Source of the DNA: Phycisphaerae bacterium
GTDB lineage: Bacteria; Planctomycetota; Phycisphaerae; UBA1845
DNA: 9,600 nucleotides
Assembly: GCA_029260195.1 (NCBI GenBank)
Contig: JAJDDS010000192.1
Coordinates: 1 to 9,600, forward strand
Reading direction: 5' to 3'
Positions within the stretch are counted from its first letter, which is position 1. Each line of letters begins with the position of its first letter. A program made the position numbers and the translations under genes. Below, one piece after another: positions 1 through 6,877 of this stretch. The notes below the pieces were generated by a model, which was not told the origin of the DNA, did not search any database, and was given only the letters and a program-made list of their open reading frames with translations.

Positions 1-22
1 CGTGTTTTTTTGAGTTTTCCCC

Positions 23-52
23 TTGCGAAGGGAGACACGAAGCACCTAGAAT
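23..52 (+). promoter_or_regulatory. Candidate sigma70-type promoter for the histone-fold gene
   Basis: A -35-like TTGCGA (23-28) is followed after 18 bp by a -10-like TAGAAT (47-52, five of six matches to TATAAT). Transcription would start near 59 and give an untranslated leader of about 90 nt before the ATG at 149. The same -35 hexamer occurs in the candidate promoter upstream of the topoisomerase gene. A short inverted repeat, CCCTT-GCG-AAGGG (20-32), overlaps the -35 element and could be an operator or chance. The assignment rests on motif similarity only. Confidence 0.4.
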
Positions 53-148
53 CCCGACGTCGAGGGCGTAAGGAAGCGAGACGGGGGCCGAACGGGTCGC
101 CGTCAGAGAGTCGAAACAAACCTGAAATCTGTTACGGAGAACGATGCG

Positions 149-361
149 ATGGCAAAGAAGAAAGTCAAGAGTCCTGTCAAGAAGAGTCGTGAAGTCCTGG
201 TCGTCGCCAGCAAGGTGAAGGCCTACGTCAAATCGCGCAGGATGAACACCTCCGCCGATGCGATTGCCGAGCTGTCCGACAAGGTCTATTGCCTTCTCGA
301 CCAAGCAACCACACGCACCAAAGCCAACGGACGCAAGACCGTCAAGCCCCAGGACGTCTGA
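149..361 (+). CDS. Small bacterial histone-fold protein (70 aa)
   Basis: This is a single histone-fold protein, expected to dimerise and bind DNA in the nucleoid. Residues 1-15 form a basic tail with seven Lys/Arg. Residues 18-30 (VVASKVKAYVKSR) fit helix alpha1, and MNTS (32-35) fits loop 1. Residues 36-60 fit the long alpha2 helix, RKTV (62-65) fits loop 2, and KPQDV (66-70) is a very short alpha3. The NGRKTVKPQD segment matches the archaeal histone pattern GRKT(I/V)KxxD, in which Arg and Asp form a conserved clamp. From memory, the ASKVK...MNTSA core also resembles the Bdellovibrio histone Bd0055. Archaeal histones are usually about 65-70 residues with a longer alpha3; the truncated end is typical of the bacterial type. 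The start is supported by GGAGA at 136-140, 8 nt before the ATG; the earlier ATG at 144 is out of frame. The gene appears monocistronic and converges with the zinc-ribbon gene. The family call is strong, but the DNA-binding mode is inferred. Confidence 0.85.
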   Translation: MAKKKVKSPVKKSREVLVVASKVKAYVKSRRMNTSADAIAELSDKVYCLLDQATTRTKANGRKTVKPQDV

Positions 362-398
362 TCGCGGACGCGATACGCAGACCGAAGTGAAACACCCG

Positions 399-426
399 GG
401 GCGAGTCGTCAATATGCGGCTCGCCC
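399..426. terminator. Hairpin between convergent genes, possible bidirectional terminator
   Basis: GGGCGAG (399-405) and CTCGCCC (420-426) are perfect 7-bp inverted repeats around a 14-nt loop. The hairpin begins 38 nt after the histone stop and lies directly after the zinc-ribbon gene stop (TAA, 432-434 on the minus strand). Only a weak T-containing tail (TATGTTTAT) follows on the plus strand, and GGGTGTTTC on the minus strand. It is therefore terminator-like by position and stem but lacks a classical U-tract. Confidence 0.4.
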
Positions 427-431
427 TATGT

Positions 432-896
432 TTATGGTCCTTCCGGTTTCAGCCCCATCAGGTTCTCCACCTGCGGTGTCAGATGGCGGTCGCATTTGGG
501 ACAACGCACCGACGATCCCACCGCCTCCCAAACTCCTGGCCGCAGGCTGACCTCCGACAACGCCTCACGCCCGCCCGCGCCCCGTTCCACGCGTATCAAT
601 GCCGGGACGTCACCGTCGCGTGGACAGACGTATGTCACTTCCATGTCCGACCGACGCCCACATTCGGCGCACTCGAGCCGACGCGCCCGGCCGCGCGCCT
701 CGAATCGATGCCCGTTCGGACAACGCCACACGACGGCTTGATCGCTGATGCGACGCTGCAATGCCGTCGCCGCCGACGGACCAACGCGCATCATCCACCA
801 CATTCCCGCGATCGAAACAGCCACCAGGATGGCTCCGCACAGGCTGTACACCGCCGTTTGGCGACGCCGGGCTTCCCGCTTCAATCTTCCATTCAT
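432..896 (-). CDS. Membrane-anchored double zinc-ribbon protein, function unknown
   Basis: This 154-residue protein has a short basic N-terminus (RLKREARRR), one hydrophobic helix at about 15-37 and a Cys-rich soluble part. Ribbon one is CPNGH (C59, H63) paired with CAEC (C76, C79). Ribbon two is CPRD (C91) paired with CPKC (C132, C135) and H138. These are zinc-ribbon knuckles, so the soluble domain probably binds one or two Zn2+. No catalytic motif is visible. The arginine-rich N-terminus before the helix predicts a Cys-rich domain outside the cytoplasm under the positive-inside rule, which would be unusual for zinc ribbons; orientation is unresolved. The ATG at 896 was chosen because GAAAGG lies 7 nt upstream. 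A GTG at 977 would add 27 residues and overlap the prepilin gene by 31 bp. With the chosen start the gap to the upstream prepilin is 50 bp on the same strand, suggesting co-transcription and a role linked to pseudopilin biology. That role is inference. Confidence 0.65.
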   Translation of the reverse strand: MNGRLKREARRRQTAVYSLCGAILVAVSIAGMWWMMRVGPSAATALQRRISDQAVVWRCPNGHRFEARGRARRLECAECGRRSDMEVTYVCPRDGDVPALIRVERGAGGREALSEVSLRPGVWEAVGSSVRCPKCDRHLTPQVENLMGLKPEGP

Positions 897-946
897 CGCC
901 AGGCCTTTCGCTCGAACCCGCGCCGACGCGTCCACCGGTTCGGCGA

Positions 947-1771
947 TCACTCGATCCGTCGAATCGCCCCGGTCCACCAGAAAAGCCGTTCCGGCGCGAA
1001 CGAATAATGCGCGACCTCATACTCCGCGCACAACGGACACCCCCCGGCTGAGCAGTCCCCGTAATAATTGGATATTCGCTCTTCCAGCATCTCAGCCGTT
1101 CGCACGCGCTGAACCGCTCCGCCCATCGTCAACACGTTGATGTGCCCGAAATGGCGGCCCGTGAGCCACGAGTCGCGCAGGCCCGCGGTACCCGGATGAA
1201 ATCCGTCGTCCCAAGCAAGCCACCCGCCGTTCCGCGAGACCCGATCGCCGATCATCACGTCAGGACCGAGGTCCGCAACCAGAATCGTCTCGAGCGGATT
1301 CGCCGGGCCGAATCGATCCACATGCCCCAGCCCCGCGGCGCGTATCAGACCGTTCATCCCGTAGCTCGATGCGTGGTCCGGGTCCGGGTGCTCCTCGAGC
1401 GTCGCCTTGCTCGTGATCTGCGACCGTAGCGGATCGGCTGGACACGCCAGCGACGGCAACCCGCCCAAGTACTTCGGAATCAACCCCCCATACCACGCAG
1501 CCGCCCGCGCCTCGACCGGCCCGTCCGTTGCTGGATCGGACACATCCGGCAACCATCCGCAGTTCTCGAGCCGATACTCCTGCAACGCTCGGTTGATTTC
1601 CTTCAACTGGTGCATGCACACCGTCGAAGAAGCCTGCCGCATCGACCGCTGAATCGACGGTACCAACAACAGCATCAGAATCGCGACGACTCCGACGACC
1701 GCCAGTATCTCCACCACCGTGAATCCCGTCGCGAGGCGCGGCCCCACGCGCCGCCCTCGGCCTGCTCCCAT
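947..1771 (-). CDS. Type IV pilin-like prepilin, H-X9-DG type, planctomycete style
   Basis: The 274-residue product has a class III (prepilin peptidase) signal. A basic 16-residue leader ends in Gly16, followed by F17-TVVE21 and a hydrophobic helix to about residue 40. Cleavage after G16 with Glu at mature position 5 is the canonical N-methylated pilin signature. The rest is a long beta-rich globular domain with a CPADP element (C110), common in planctomycete pseudopilins. Near residue 207 is a degenerate H-X9-DG motif reading H207-X9-GG, so the usual Asp is Gly. The C-terminus has a C-X4-C-X2-C cluster (C240, C245, C248). The ATG at 1771 was chosen because it gives a short basic leader. It has GGAG only 2 nt upstream and GGA further back. 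The upstream in-frame start at 1891 would add 40 low-complexity residues. The protein probably serves a type II secretion-like or pilus-like assembly. The zinc-ribbon gene lies 50 bp downstream. Confidence 0.8.
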   Translation of the reverse strand: MGAGRGRRVGPRLATGFTVVEILAVVGVVAILMLLLVPSIQRSMRQASSTVCMHQLKEINRALQEYRLENCGWLPDVSDPATDGPVEARAAAWYGGLIPKYLGGLPSLACPADPLRSQITSKATLEEHPDPDHASSYGMNGLIRAAGLGHVDRFGPANPLETILVADLGPDVMIGDRVSRNGGWLAWDDGFHPGTAGLRDSWLTGRHFGHINVLTMGGAVQRVRTAEMLEERISNYYGDCSAGGCPLCAEYEVAHYSFAPERLFWWTGAIRRIE

Positions 1772-1895
1772 GTCTCCAATCCAACTGCCTATCACGGTTC
1801 CAAGTCTACGACGCCCCCAAGCCACCGGCAACTCCGCTCGCCGCGACGGCGACGGGGCGCCACTTGCGCGCGCACCCCCGGCAACGCCCAACCCG

Positions 1896-1903
1896 ATTGT
1901 ATA
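1896..1903 (-). promoter_or_regulatory. Possible -10 box for the prepilin unit
   Basis: The minus strand reads TATACAAT here, containing TACAAT and TATACA, both close to the -10 consensus, in an otherwise GC-rich divergent gap (1772-2010). No -35 element with normal spacing is obvious: TTGTAC lies 20-22 bp upstream, which is too far. If used, it would give a leader of about 115 nt before the ATG at 1771. The support is weak. Confidence 0.25.
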
Positions 1904-2010
1904 GCGTCGGACCGCTCCAATCAGTACAATGAACGCCGCACAACGTCACAATTGAGCGGGCCGAACCGTCGAACGCGATCACAACCCCCAAAAACGGATA
2001 CTATGGGCGT

Positions 2011-3843
2011 ATGCGAAACCTCCGCGAAGCCGTCAGCCGAGATCTACTCCCCTACGTCACCAAGCCAAGCCAGTACATCGGCGGTGAGGTCAACCAACTC
2101 GTAGGCTCTGACAACTGGGACGGCGCCGACGTTCGCGTCGTCATCGGATTCCCCGACACGTACGCCATCGGCACCAGCCATCTCGGGTGCCAGATTTTGT
2201 ATTGGCTTTGCAACCACACGGACGGCGTGTGTGCCGAGCGCACGTTCTCCCCCTGGACCGACGCCGAGAAGGTCATGCGCGACAAGGGGCTCGAACTCTT
2301 CACCTGGGATACCCGGCGCCCCGTGGCGGACGCCGACATCTTCGCCATCTCCCTCCAATACGAGATGTCGTTCACCAATCTCCTCACGTTGCTCGACCTC
2401 GCCGGCATCCCCCTTCGGCATCGCGACCGCGACAACCGACACCCGCTCGTCATCGTCGGCGGTCCCCAGGCTGACAACCCCGAGCCCGTGGCCGACTTCG
2501 TTGATCTCGTCGTCCTTGGCGATGGCGAAGCCTCAATGGCTGCCATCCTCGCCAAGTATAAGGAACTCAAATCCGCCGGGATGCCGAGACGCGACATGAT
2601 CCGCGTGATGGCGGAGTCCTTCGAGTGGATCTACGCCCCCGCACTGTACGACGTATGTTACAACGACGATGGAACGGTCCGATCCATCAACCCCGACTCC
2701 GACCGTATCCCGCATCTCATCGAGCGGTGTCAGACCCTTGACTTGGACGAGGCGCCGTTCCCGATCGAACCCCTGATCCCCTACACCGACGTTGTTCACG
2801 ACCGTATCGCCATCGAGATTATGCGCGGCTGTCCCCAACGCTGCCGCTTCTGCCACGCGGGGTACACGAAGAGGCCGCTACGTCTCCGCTCGGTCGACAA
2901 GATCCTCGAGATGGCGGACCACATGTGGCGATCCACCGGGATCGACGAGCTGGGCTTACTTTCGCTTTCGACGGCTGACTACCCGGACCTCGCTGAACTC
3001 GCCCGCCGTGCCAACGAACTATTCGCACCCCGCGGCGTTGGCATCTCCGTCCCGTCGCTTCGCGTCGACAAGATGCTCGCCAGCATCCCGTCGATGCTCA
3101 CCGCCGTCCGCAAACCGAGCCTCACGATCGCTGTCGAAGCCGCCCGCGACGACATGCGGGCAGCCATTCGCAAGAAGGTCACCGACGGCGCCCTGCTCGA
3201 CGGCGTCCGCGCTGCGTTCGAAGCCGGTTGGCGAAGCGTCAAGCTCTATTTCATGTCCGGCTTCCCCGGTGAGCGCCCCGATGATATCGACGGCATGTTC
3301 GATCTGAGTCGCGCCATTAGCGAACTGCGCCGTGAGGTTGCCGGCGGTCCTGCCCGCGTGACCGCCTCCGTCGGCTGGTTGGTGCCGAAGCCGTACACGC
3401 CGCTTCAGTGGATGGCTCAGCCGCGTCCTGAGTACTTCAACGATGTGAGGCGCCGCCTCCGCGAGATTTCCGGGCGCCGCAAGTCGTCCGTCCGCATCAA
3501 GATGCACGATCCCGATCGCTCCGTCCTTGAAGCGGTGTTCGCTCGCGGCGATCGCCGACTTTCGGCGGTCATCGAAAACGCCTGGCGCTCCGGCGCGCGG
3601 TTCGATGGCTGGGACGAGTGCTTCAACGCCCGCATCTGGCAAGAGGCGTTTGATCGATCCGATCTCACCGTGGATTTCTACGCCCACCGCGAGCGCCCCG
3701 CCGACGAAGTCTTCCCCTGGACCCACCTCCACGGAGGCCCGCCAACCCCATACCTCCGCAACCAGTACGAAGACTTCTCCACCCATCTCGAGCCCACATC
3801 CACCGTCCCGCTGCCGCTTGTCTCAGAGCCGTTGGTCAAGTGA
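2011..3843 (+). CDS. B12-binding-domain radical SAM protein, TIGR03960-like
   Basis: This 610-residue protein is predicted to bind a [4Fe-4S] cluster and S-adenosylmethionine. The SAM motif is CPQRCRFC (C274, C278, C281; CX3CX2C), followed by the radical SAM barrel to about residue 470. Residues 40-175 form a Rossmann-like domain of the cobalamin-binding type, with FPDTYAIG (47-54), GGPQADNPEP (150-159) and GDGE (170-173). The usual cobalamin DxHxxG motif appears here as DTYAIG, so the axial His is absent. After the barrel come family hallmarks ARGDRRL, FDGWDE and PWTHLHGG. I recall TIGR03960 proteins as fused or adjacent to a TIGR03936/DUF2344 partner; none is in this window, and the chain ends without the C-terminal DCR..C..CG motif I recall from relatives. 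The reaction is unknown. The ATG at 2011 is the first possible start after the in-frame TGA at 1930 and gives the expected N-terminus before YIGGE, but it has only a weak Shine-Dalgarno site (GGG, 3 nt away). Confidence 0.85.
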   Translation: MRNLREAVSRDLLPYVTKPSQYIGGEVNQLVGSDNWDGADVRVVIGFPDTYAIGTSHLGCQILYWLCNHTDGVCAERTFSPWTDAEKVMRDKGLELFTWDTRRPVADADIFAISLQYEMSFTNLLTLLDLAGIPLRHRDRDNRHPLVIVGGPQADNPEPVADFVDLVVLGDGEASMAAILAKYKELKSAGMPRRDMIRVMAESFEWIYAPALYDVCYNDDGTVRSINPDSDRIPHLIERCQTLDLDEAPFPIEPLIPYTDVVHDRIAIEIMRGCPQRCRFCHAGYTKRPLRLRSVDKILEMADHMWRSTGIDELGLLSLSTADYPDLAELARRANELFAPRGVGISVPSLRVDKMLASIPSMLTAVRKPSLTIAVEAARDDMRAAIRKKVTDGALLDGVRAAFEAGWRSVKLYFMSGFPGERPDDIDGMFDLSRAISELRREVAGGPARVTASVGWLVPKPYTPLQWMAQPRPEYFNDVRRRLREISGRRKSSVRIKMHDPDRSVLEAVFARGDRRLSAVIENAWRSGARFDGWDECFNARIWQEAFDRSDLTVDFYAHRERPADEVFPWTHLHGGPPTPYLRNQYEDFSTHLEPTSTVPLPLVSEPLVK

Positions 3844-3949
3844 CTCGAAGTCCGCGGTGGAACGCCGGATGTCGAGAATCGTGCGTGGGGTCCGGAAACG
3901 GTGACATGCGGCGACGCGTGCGCGACCGCCATTGGCGGGCGAATCTACT
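3844..3949. other. Convergent intergenic gap without a clear terminator
   Basis: This 106-bp gap separates the convergent radical SAM and MscS-like genes. I see no GC-rich hairpin with a T-tract on either strand. It contains GTGCGTGGGGTCCGGAAAC (3881-3899), which recurs with 17 of 19 matches upstream of the MscS-like gene. Confidence 0.5.
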
Positions 3950-6247
3950 CTATTCGGAGATCTCAGTTCCCCGCCTCGAGCGTGGCGCGGAGTCGATCAC
4001 GACCGGCGGGAGGCGCCCGCCATCTGTCCCGTACGCCTCATCGAACAGTTGTGCGGCTTCCGCGACACCCACCTGATCCGCTTTTTTCCCGTCGATCCGG
4101 GAGGGTGGTGTCGTGTCCGGTCCGCCCCGCTCGAGCCACACCGTTTGTGTCGGAAACGCGAAATCGACCCCGAGGCGATCCGCCAACCGCTTGATGTCCA
4201 CAAACAACCGGTGGCGCTCCCGCAGCTCCGTCCCCCAGTCGGGGACCTCGAAAAATGCGTACAGCAAGATGTCCAAAGACGAGGCTTCGAACTTGTTGAA
4301 ATAGACGTGGTAGTAATCTTTCCGCGTGTAGGGATGGAGGCGGATCAGCTCCCGAATCCCCTCACAAAACGCGTCGATTTTCTCGGCCGGCGTCGCGTAG
4401 GTGATCGAGATCATCACGCGGACACGCCGGAACGTCCGCGCCCCGTAGTTGTCGACGTTGGTGTTGACCATCTGCGAGTTCGGAATCGTCACCATCGAGT
4501 TGTAGAACGTGCGCACGCGCGTCGAGCGAAATCCGACACGTTCGACCGTTCCTTCAATGTCCCCGATCACGATCCAATCCGCGATTCCGAATGGCCTGTC
4601 GAACAACACGGTGATCGACCCGAAGAAGTTCCCCAGCGTATCCTGGGCTGCGAACGCCAGCGCCACACCACCCACACCCAACGCTCCCAGCACCGTCGTC
4701 GCCTTGTAACCCGCCCATTGGAGAACAAACAGCAGTACCGCGATCACGACGAACACCCGCAGGATCTTGCTCAGCAGCGGGATCAGCACCTCGTCGATTT
4801 CCGTCAGGCGGAAGTCCTTGTTGCTGGTGATGTAACCCCCCAGGATATCCACCAGCCGATACGCCGCCCAAACGGCCGTCACCACGATCGCCAATTGCGT
4901 GAACCGCAGCAACACCCCCAACAGCCCGGCCGGCAGGTCCATCTGATGAACGATCAGATACCAAAACAGTACCGCCGCGACCCATCCGAACGAACTCACC
5001 GCGCCGCGCCGCTTGGCTGGCTCGATGTCGATCCGGCGCCTGCGCAACCACACACCCAGGAATAGCGTCGCCACCCCCGCGACCACCCCCTTGATGACCC
5101 ATCCAACCGGTACCAGCGCCCCCAGCGCTACCCACTGCCAGCCCTGGAGGTACAGATACTGCTCGCGGGACCAACTCGGCATCCAACGGTCGAAACGCAA
5201 ACCGAGCGTCAGTTCTTCCGTACGCCCCACGTCACGCAACTCGCGGATGATCGGTCGGTCTTCATATTCTTTGTAGATCGCGTCGATCGTTCCCAGCGTC
5301 TGCGACGTGAACCGCCACTCCCCCGGCTTCGGCGTGAAACGCCAATCGGCCTTCAAGTCCGTCGACACGTCCGCGATCGGACCGATGACGACATTCCCTG
5401 TCTCGCCGGTGAACCAGGCGTACGCCCCCCCGTCAGCGGCGCCCGGAATATCCGCAAGCACGACCAGCTTGATCTTGTCCATCACGTTTTTGAGTTTGGT
5501 AGCCAGCGTCCGTCCACGGACCCCCCACGCCTCCGGATCCTGACCAGTCGGATCGAGGCACAGCAACGCGGCTTCCACGTCCGGGGGATCGGCGTTCATC
5601 GCATCCAAAAACGTCCCCATCGTCGCACGAGGCGTTCGTCGCCCCGCGGGAACGTCGCTGGCGACCGGCTTCGACTCTTCGTCGCCGGGGACCGACTTCG
5701 ATTCGAGCGCGGGAATCGCCGCCAGCGTGCTCGCCGTAAATCGCCACTGCCCATCCTCGCCCGCGCGCGCCATCCGGATCGCCGGAAACTCGCCCTCGTC
5801 GTCAACATCGTCTTTCCCGAGTTCGTGGAACGTATACGCGTCGCCGTCCATATCGACGGGGATGTCGTCGAGCTTCACGCCGATGCGGTCGATCTCGGTG
5901 CGAAGACGCCGCGCCAACGACCGCGCCCGCTCCATCCCGTCATCGCCTTCGATCTGCGAAATATCCAGACACGCCACTGCGTCGTCGATGCGTTCCGGCC
6001 GGTCCCCGTCGGCGTCTTGAATGGCCACCAGGAAAGACCGCATCGTCGCCTGCGGGCCACTCAGATCGATCGACCGCCCAGGCTGTTCCTCCACCGCATC
6101 CGGAACGCGCTCAATCTCCGCCGCAGCCGGAGCATCACCCGTACCGTCCCCGCTCTGCCCACACACCGGTGCAGCCATTGCTAGCGCCACAAGCAAGACC
6201 AGCGAGCCCAGTGGATTCCGTGCCATCGAATTGCGTCTGATCATCAC
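3950..6247 (-). CDS. MscS-family mechanosensitive channel with duplicated extracytoplasmic domain
   Basis: This 765-residue inner-membrane channel probably gates in response to membrane tension and releases solutes during osmotic downshock. An N-terminal signal sequence (about residues 8-30) precedes a soluble region of about 330 residues made of two similar repeats. Repeat A (64-181) runs from PQATMRSFL to QWRFTASTL; repeat B (205-323) runs from PRATMGTFL to EWRFTSQTL. Both contain CLD and a helical segment ending in DIP. Hydrophobic helices follow at about 371-400, 417-434, 445-468 and 496-512. Then comes the MscS pore helix (517-548), rich in Gly/Ala, with GALGVGGVALAFAAQDTLGN, the FDRPFGIADWI beta-domain entry and the VTIPNS motif. 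A cytoplasmic alpha/beta domain extends to about 700. E. coli MscS is 286 residues, so this is an enlarged member. GTG (6247), ATG (6244) and ATG (6226) are all possible starts; none has a convincing Shine-Dalgarno site. The gene stands alone on its strand. Confidence 0.88.
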   Translation of the reverse strand: MMIRRNSMARNPLGSLVLLVALAMAAPVCGQSGDGTGDAPAAAEIERVPDAVEEQPGRSIDLSGPQATMRSFLVAIQDADGDRPERIDDAVACLDISQIEGDDGMERARSLARRLRTEIDRIGVKLDDIPVDMDGDAYTFHELGKDDVDDEGEFPAIRMARAGEDGQWRFTASTLAAIPALESKSVPGDEESKPVASDVPAGRRTPRATMGTFLDAMNADPPDVEAALLCLDPTGQDPEAWGVRGRTLATKLKNVMDKIKLVVLADIPGAADGGAYAWFTGETGNVVIGPIADVSTDLKADWRFTPKPGEWRFTSQTLGTIDAIYKEYEDRPIIRELRDVGRTEELTLGLRFDRWMPSWSREQYLYLQGWQWVALGALVPVGWVIKGVVAGVATLFLGVWLRRRRIDIEPAKRRGAVSSFGWVAAVLFWYLIVHQMDLPAGLLGVLLRFTQLAIVVTAVWAAYRLVDILGGYITSNKDFRLTEIDEVLIPLLSKILRVFVVIAVLLFVLQWAGYKATTVLGALGVGGVALAFAAQDTLGNFFGSITVLFDRPFGIADWIVIGDIEGTVERVGFRSTRVRTFYNSMVTIPNSQMVNTNVDNYGARTFRRVRVMISITYATPAEKIDAFCEGIRELIRLHPYTRKDYYHVYFNKFEASSLDILLYAFFEVPDWGTELRERHRLFVDIKRLADRLGVDFAFPTQTVWLERGGPDTTPPSRIDGKKADQVGVAEAAQLFDEAYGTDGGRLPPVVIDSAPRSRRGTEISE

Positions 6248-6490
6248 GCGCGGGATCGTACACCATCGACGCCGATTGATCCACGCGATCCGGAAACCCG
6301 CTTCTCAGGGCAGCCGTTGTGCCGGATCCCGCACGATTCGGACTCGCCGACTCCGAACACCCCGTCCTCACCCTCCCCGTCGGCGGGCGAGCGCACGAGC
6401 GCCAACATCTGCCTACATGGTTGAGGGCCACAGTCCAATCTGAAATGTGTCCACCGTTTCGGACTTCCGCCGCTGCGGTTGCATCGCGAG

Positions 6491-6505
6491 CGACCGTTGC
6501 GGTCG
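6491..6505. repeat. Perfect short inverted repeat in the 6248-6885 gap
   Basis: CGACCG (6491-6496), a TTG loop and CGGTCG (6500-6505) form a 6-bp stem with a 3-nt loop. There is no T-tract, so it is not an obvious terminator. It may be an operator half or chance in GC-rich DNA. Confidence 0.3.
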
Positions 6506-6785
6506 AGCGGGCGGCTGATGAGTCGAGTGGGGCCAAGGTCGACGCTGCGTGCAGGGGGTCCGGAAACAACGATCCGGAGTCACCATGAGCAGGAATGGTC
6601 CCACAGGCTGGGCAAACGGGCGTAACTCACGGCGACTGATATCGATTTCGATTGGATCGGGTAGGGCGTTCGGGTAGGATGACCGATCGAGACGCGACAA
6701 CTGGGGACACGATTTCACGGGAGACGTCCTCGGAGAACGTAAATTCCCTAAATCAAATCGCACGTCCACGTCGCGCACTAAATGT

Positions 6786-6833
6786 GTGAGCCAAGGCGCA
6801 GTTGCGCCTTCAGCCCGACCGCGTTTGGCTCGC
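6786..6833 (+). promoter_or_regulatory. Nested inverted repeats in the leader of the secreted-protein gene
   Basis: The inner hairpin is AAGGCGC-AGTT-GCGCCTT (6793-6810), a perfect 7-bp stem with a 4-nt loop. An outer arm, GAGCCAA (6788-6794), is complementary to TTGGCTC (6825-6831) and extends by a G-T wobble and a G-C pair (6786/6833). The two helices share the AA at 6793-6794 and so compete at their junction. The structure ends 52 nt before the ATG at 6886, as expected for a folded 5' leader. It matches no riboswitch class I recognise. Confidence 0.4.
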
Positions 6834-6870
6834 TCCACGGCATGCAGAGGCGGCTAGAGACAGTCATCGT

Positions 6871-6877
6871 AAAGGAG
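6871..6877 (+). promoter_or_regulatory. Strong ribosome-binding site that decides the start at 6886
   Basis: AAAGGAG lies 8 nt before the ATG at 6886. It supports this start over the upstream in-frame start at 6802, because the 6886 product begins directly with a Sec signal peptide. Confidence 0.75.

Noticed and set aside
10..192. Open frame of 60 codons overlapping the histone start.
   Set aside because: Low-complexity Arg/Glu-rich translation with no ribosome site; it covers the promoter and leader of the histone gene.
897..977. Longer N-terminus of the zinc-ribbon protein from a GTG at 977.
   Set aside because: The extension overlaps the prepilin gene by 31 bp and adds no recognisable element, while the ATG at 896 has a suitable ribosome site.
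3019..3786. Minus-strand open frame of 255 codons inside the radical SAM gene.
   Set aside because: It is a shadow of a gene with clear catalytic motifs and has no ribosome site or domain.
3840..3949. Codons after the radical SAM stop that could encode a lost C-terminal Cys motif, reading GCRESCVGSG in a shifted frame or TCGDACAT in the main frame past the TGA.
   Set aside because: Neither reading reproduces the full DCR..C..CG pattern, and the main frame stays open by base composition. A frameshift or readthrough claim needs homologue comparison.
6413..6838. Minus-strand open frame of 141 codons in the long gap.
   Set aside because: Its composition looks like random GC-rich translation, no domain or signal is visible, and it overlaps the leader of the secreted-protein gene.
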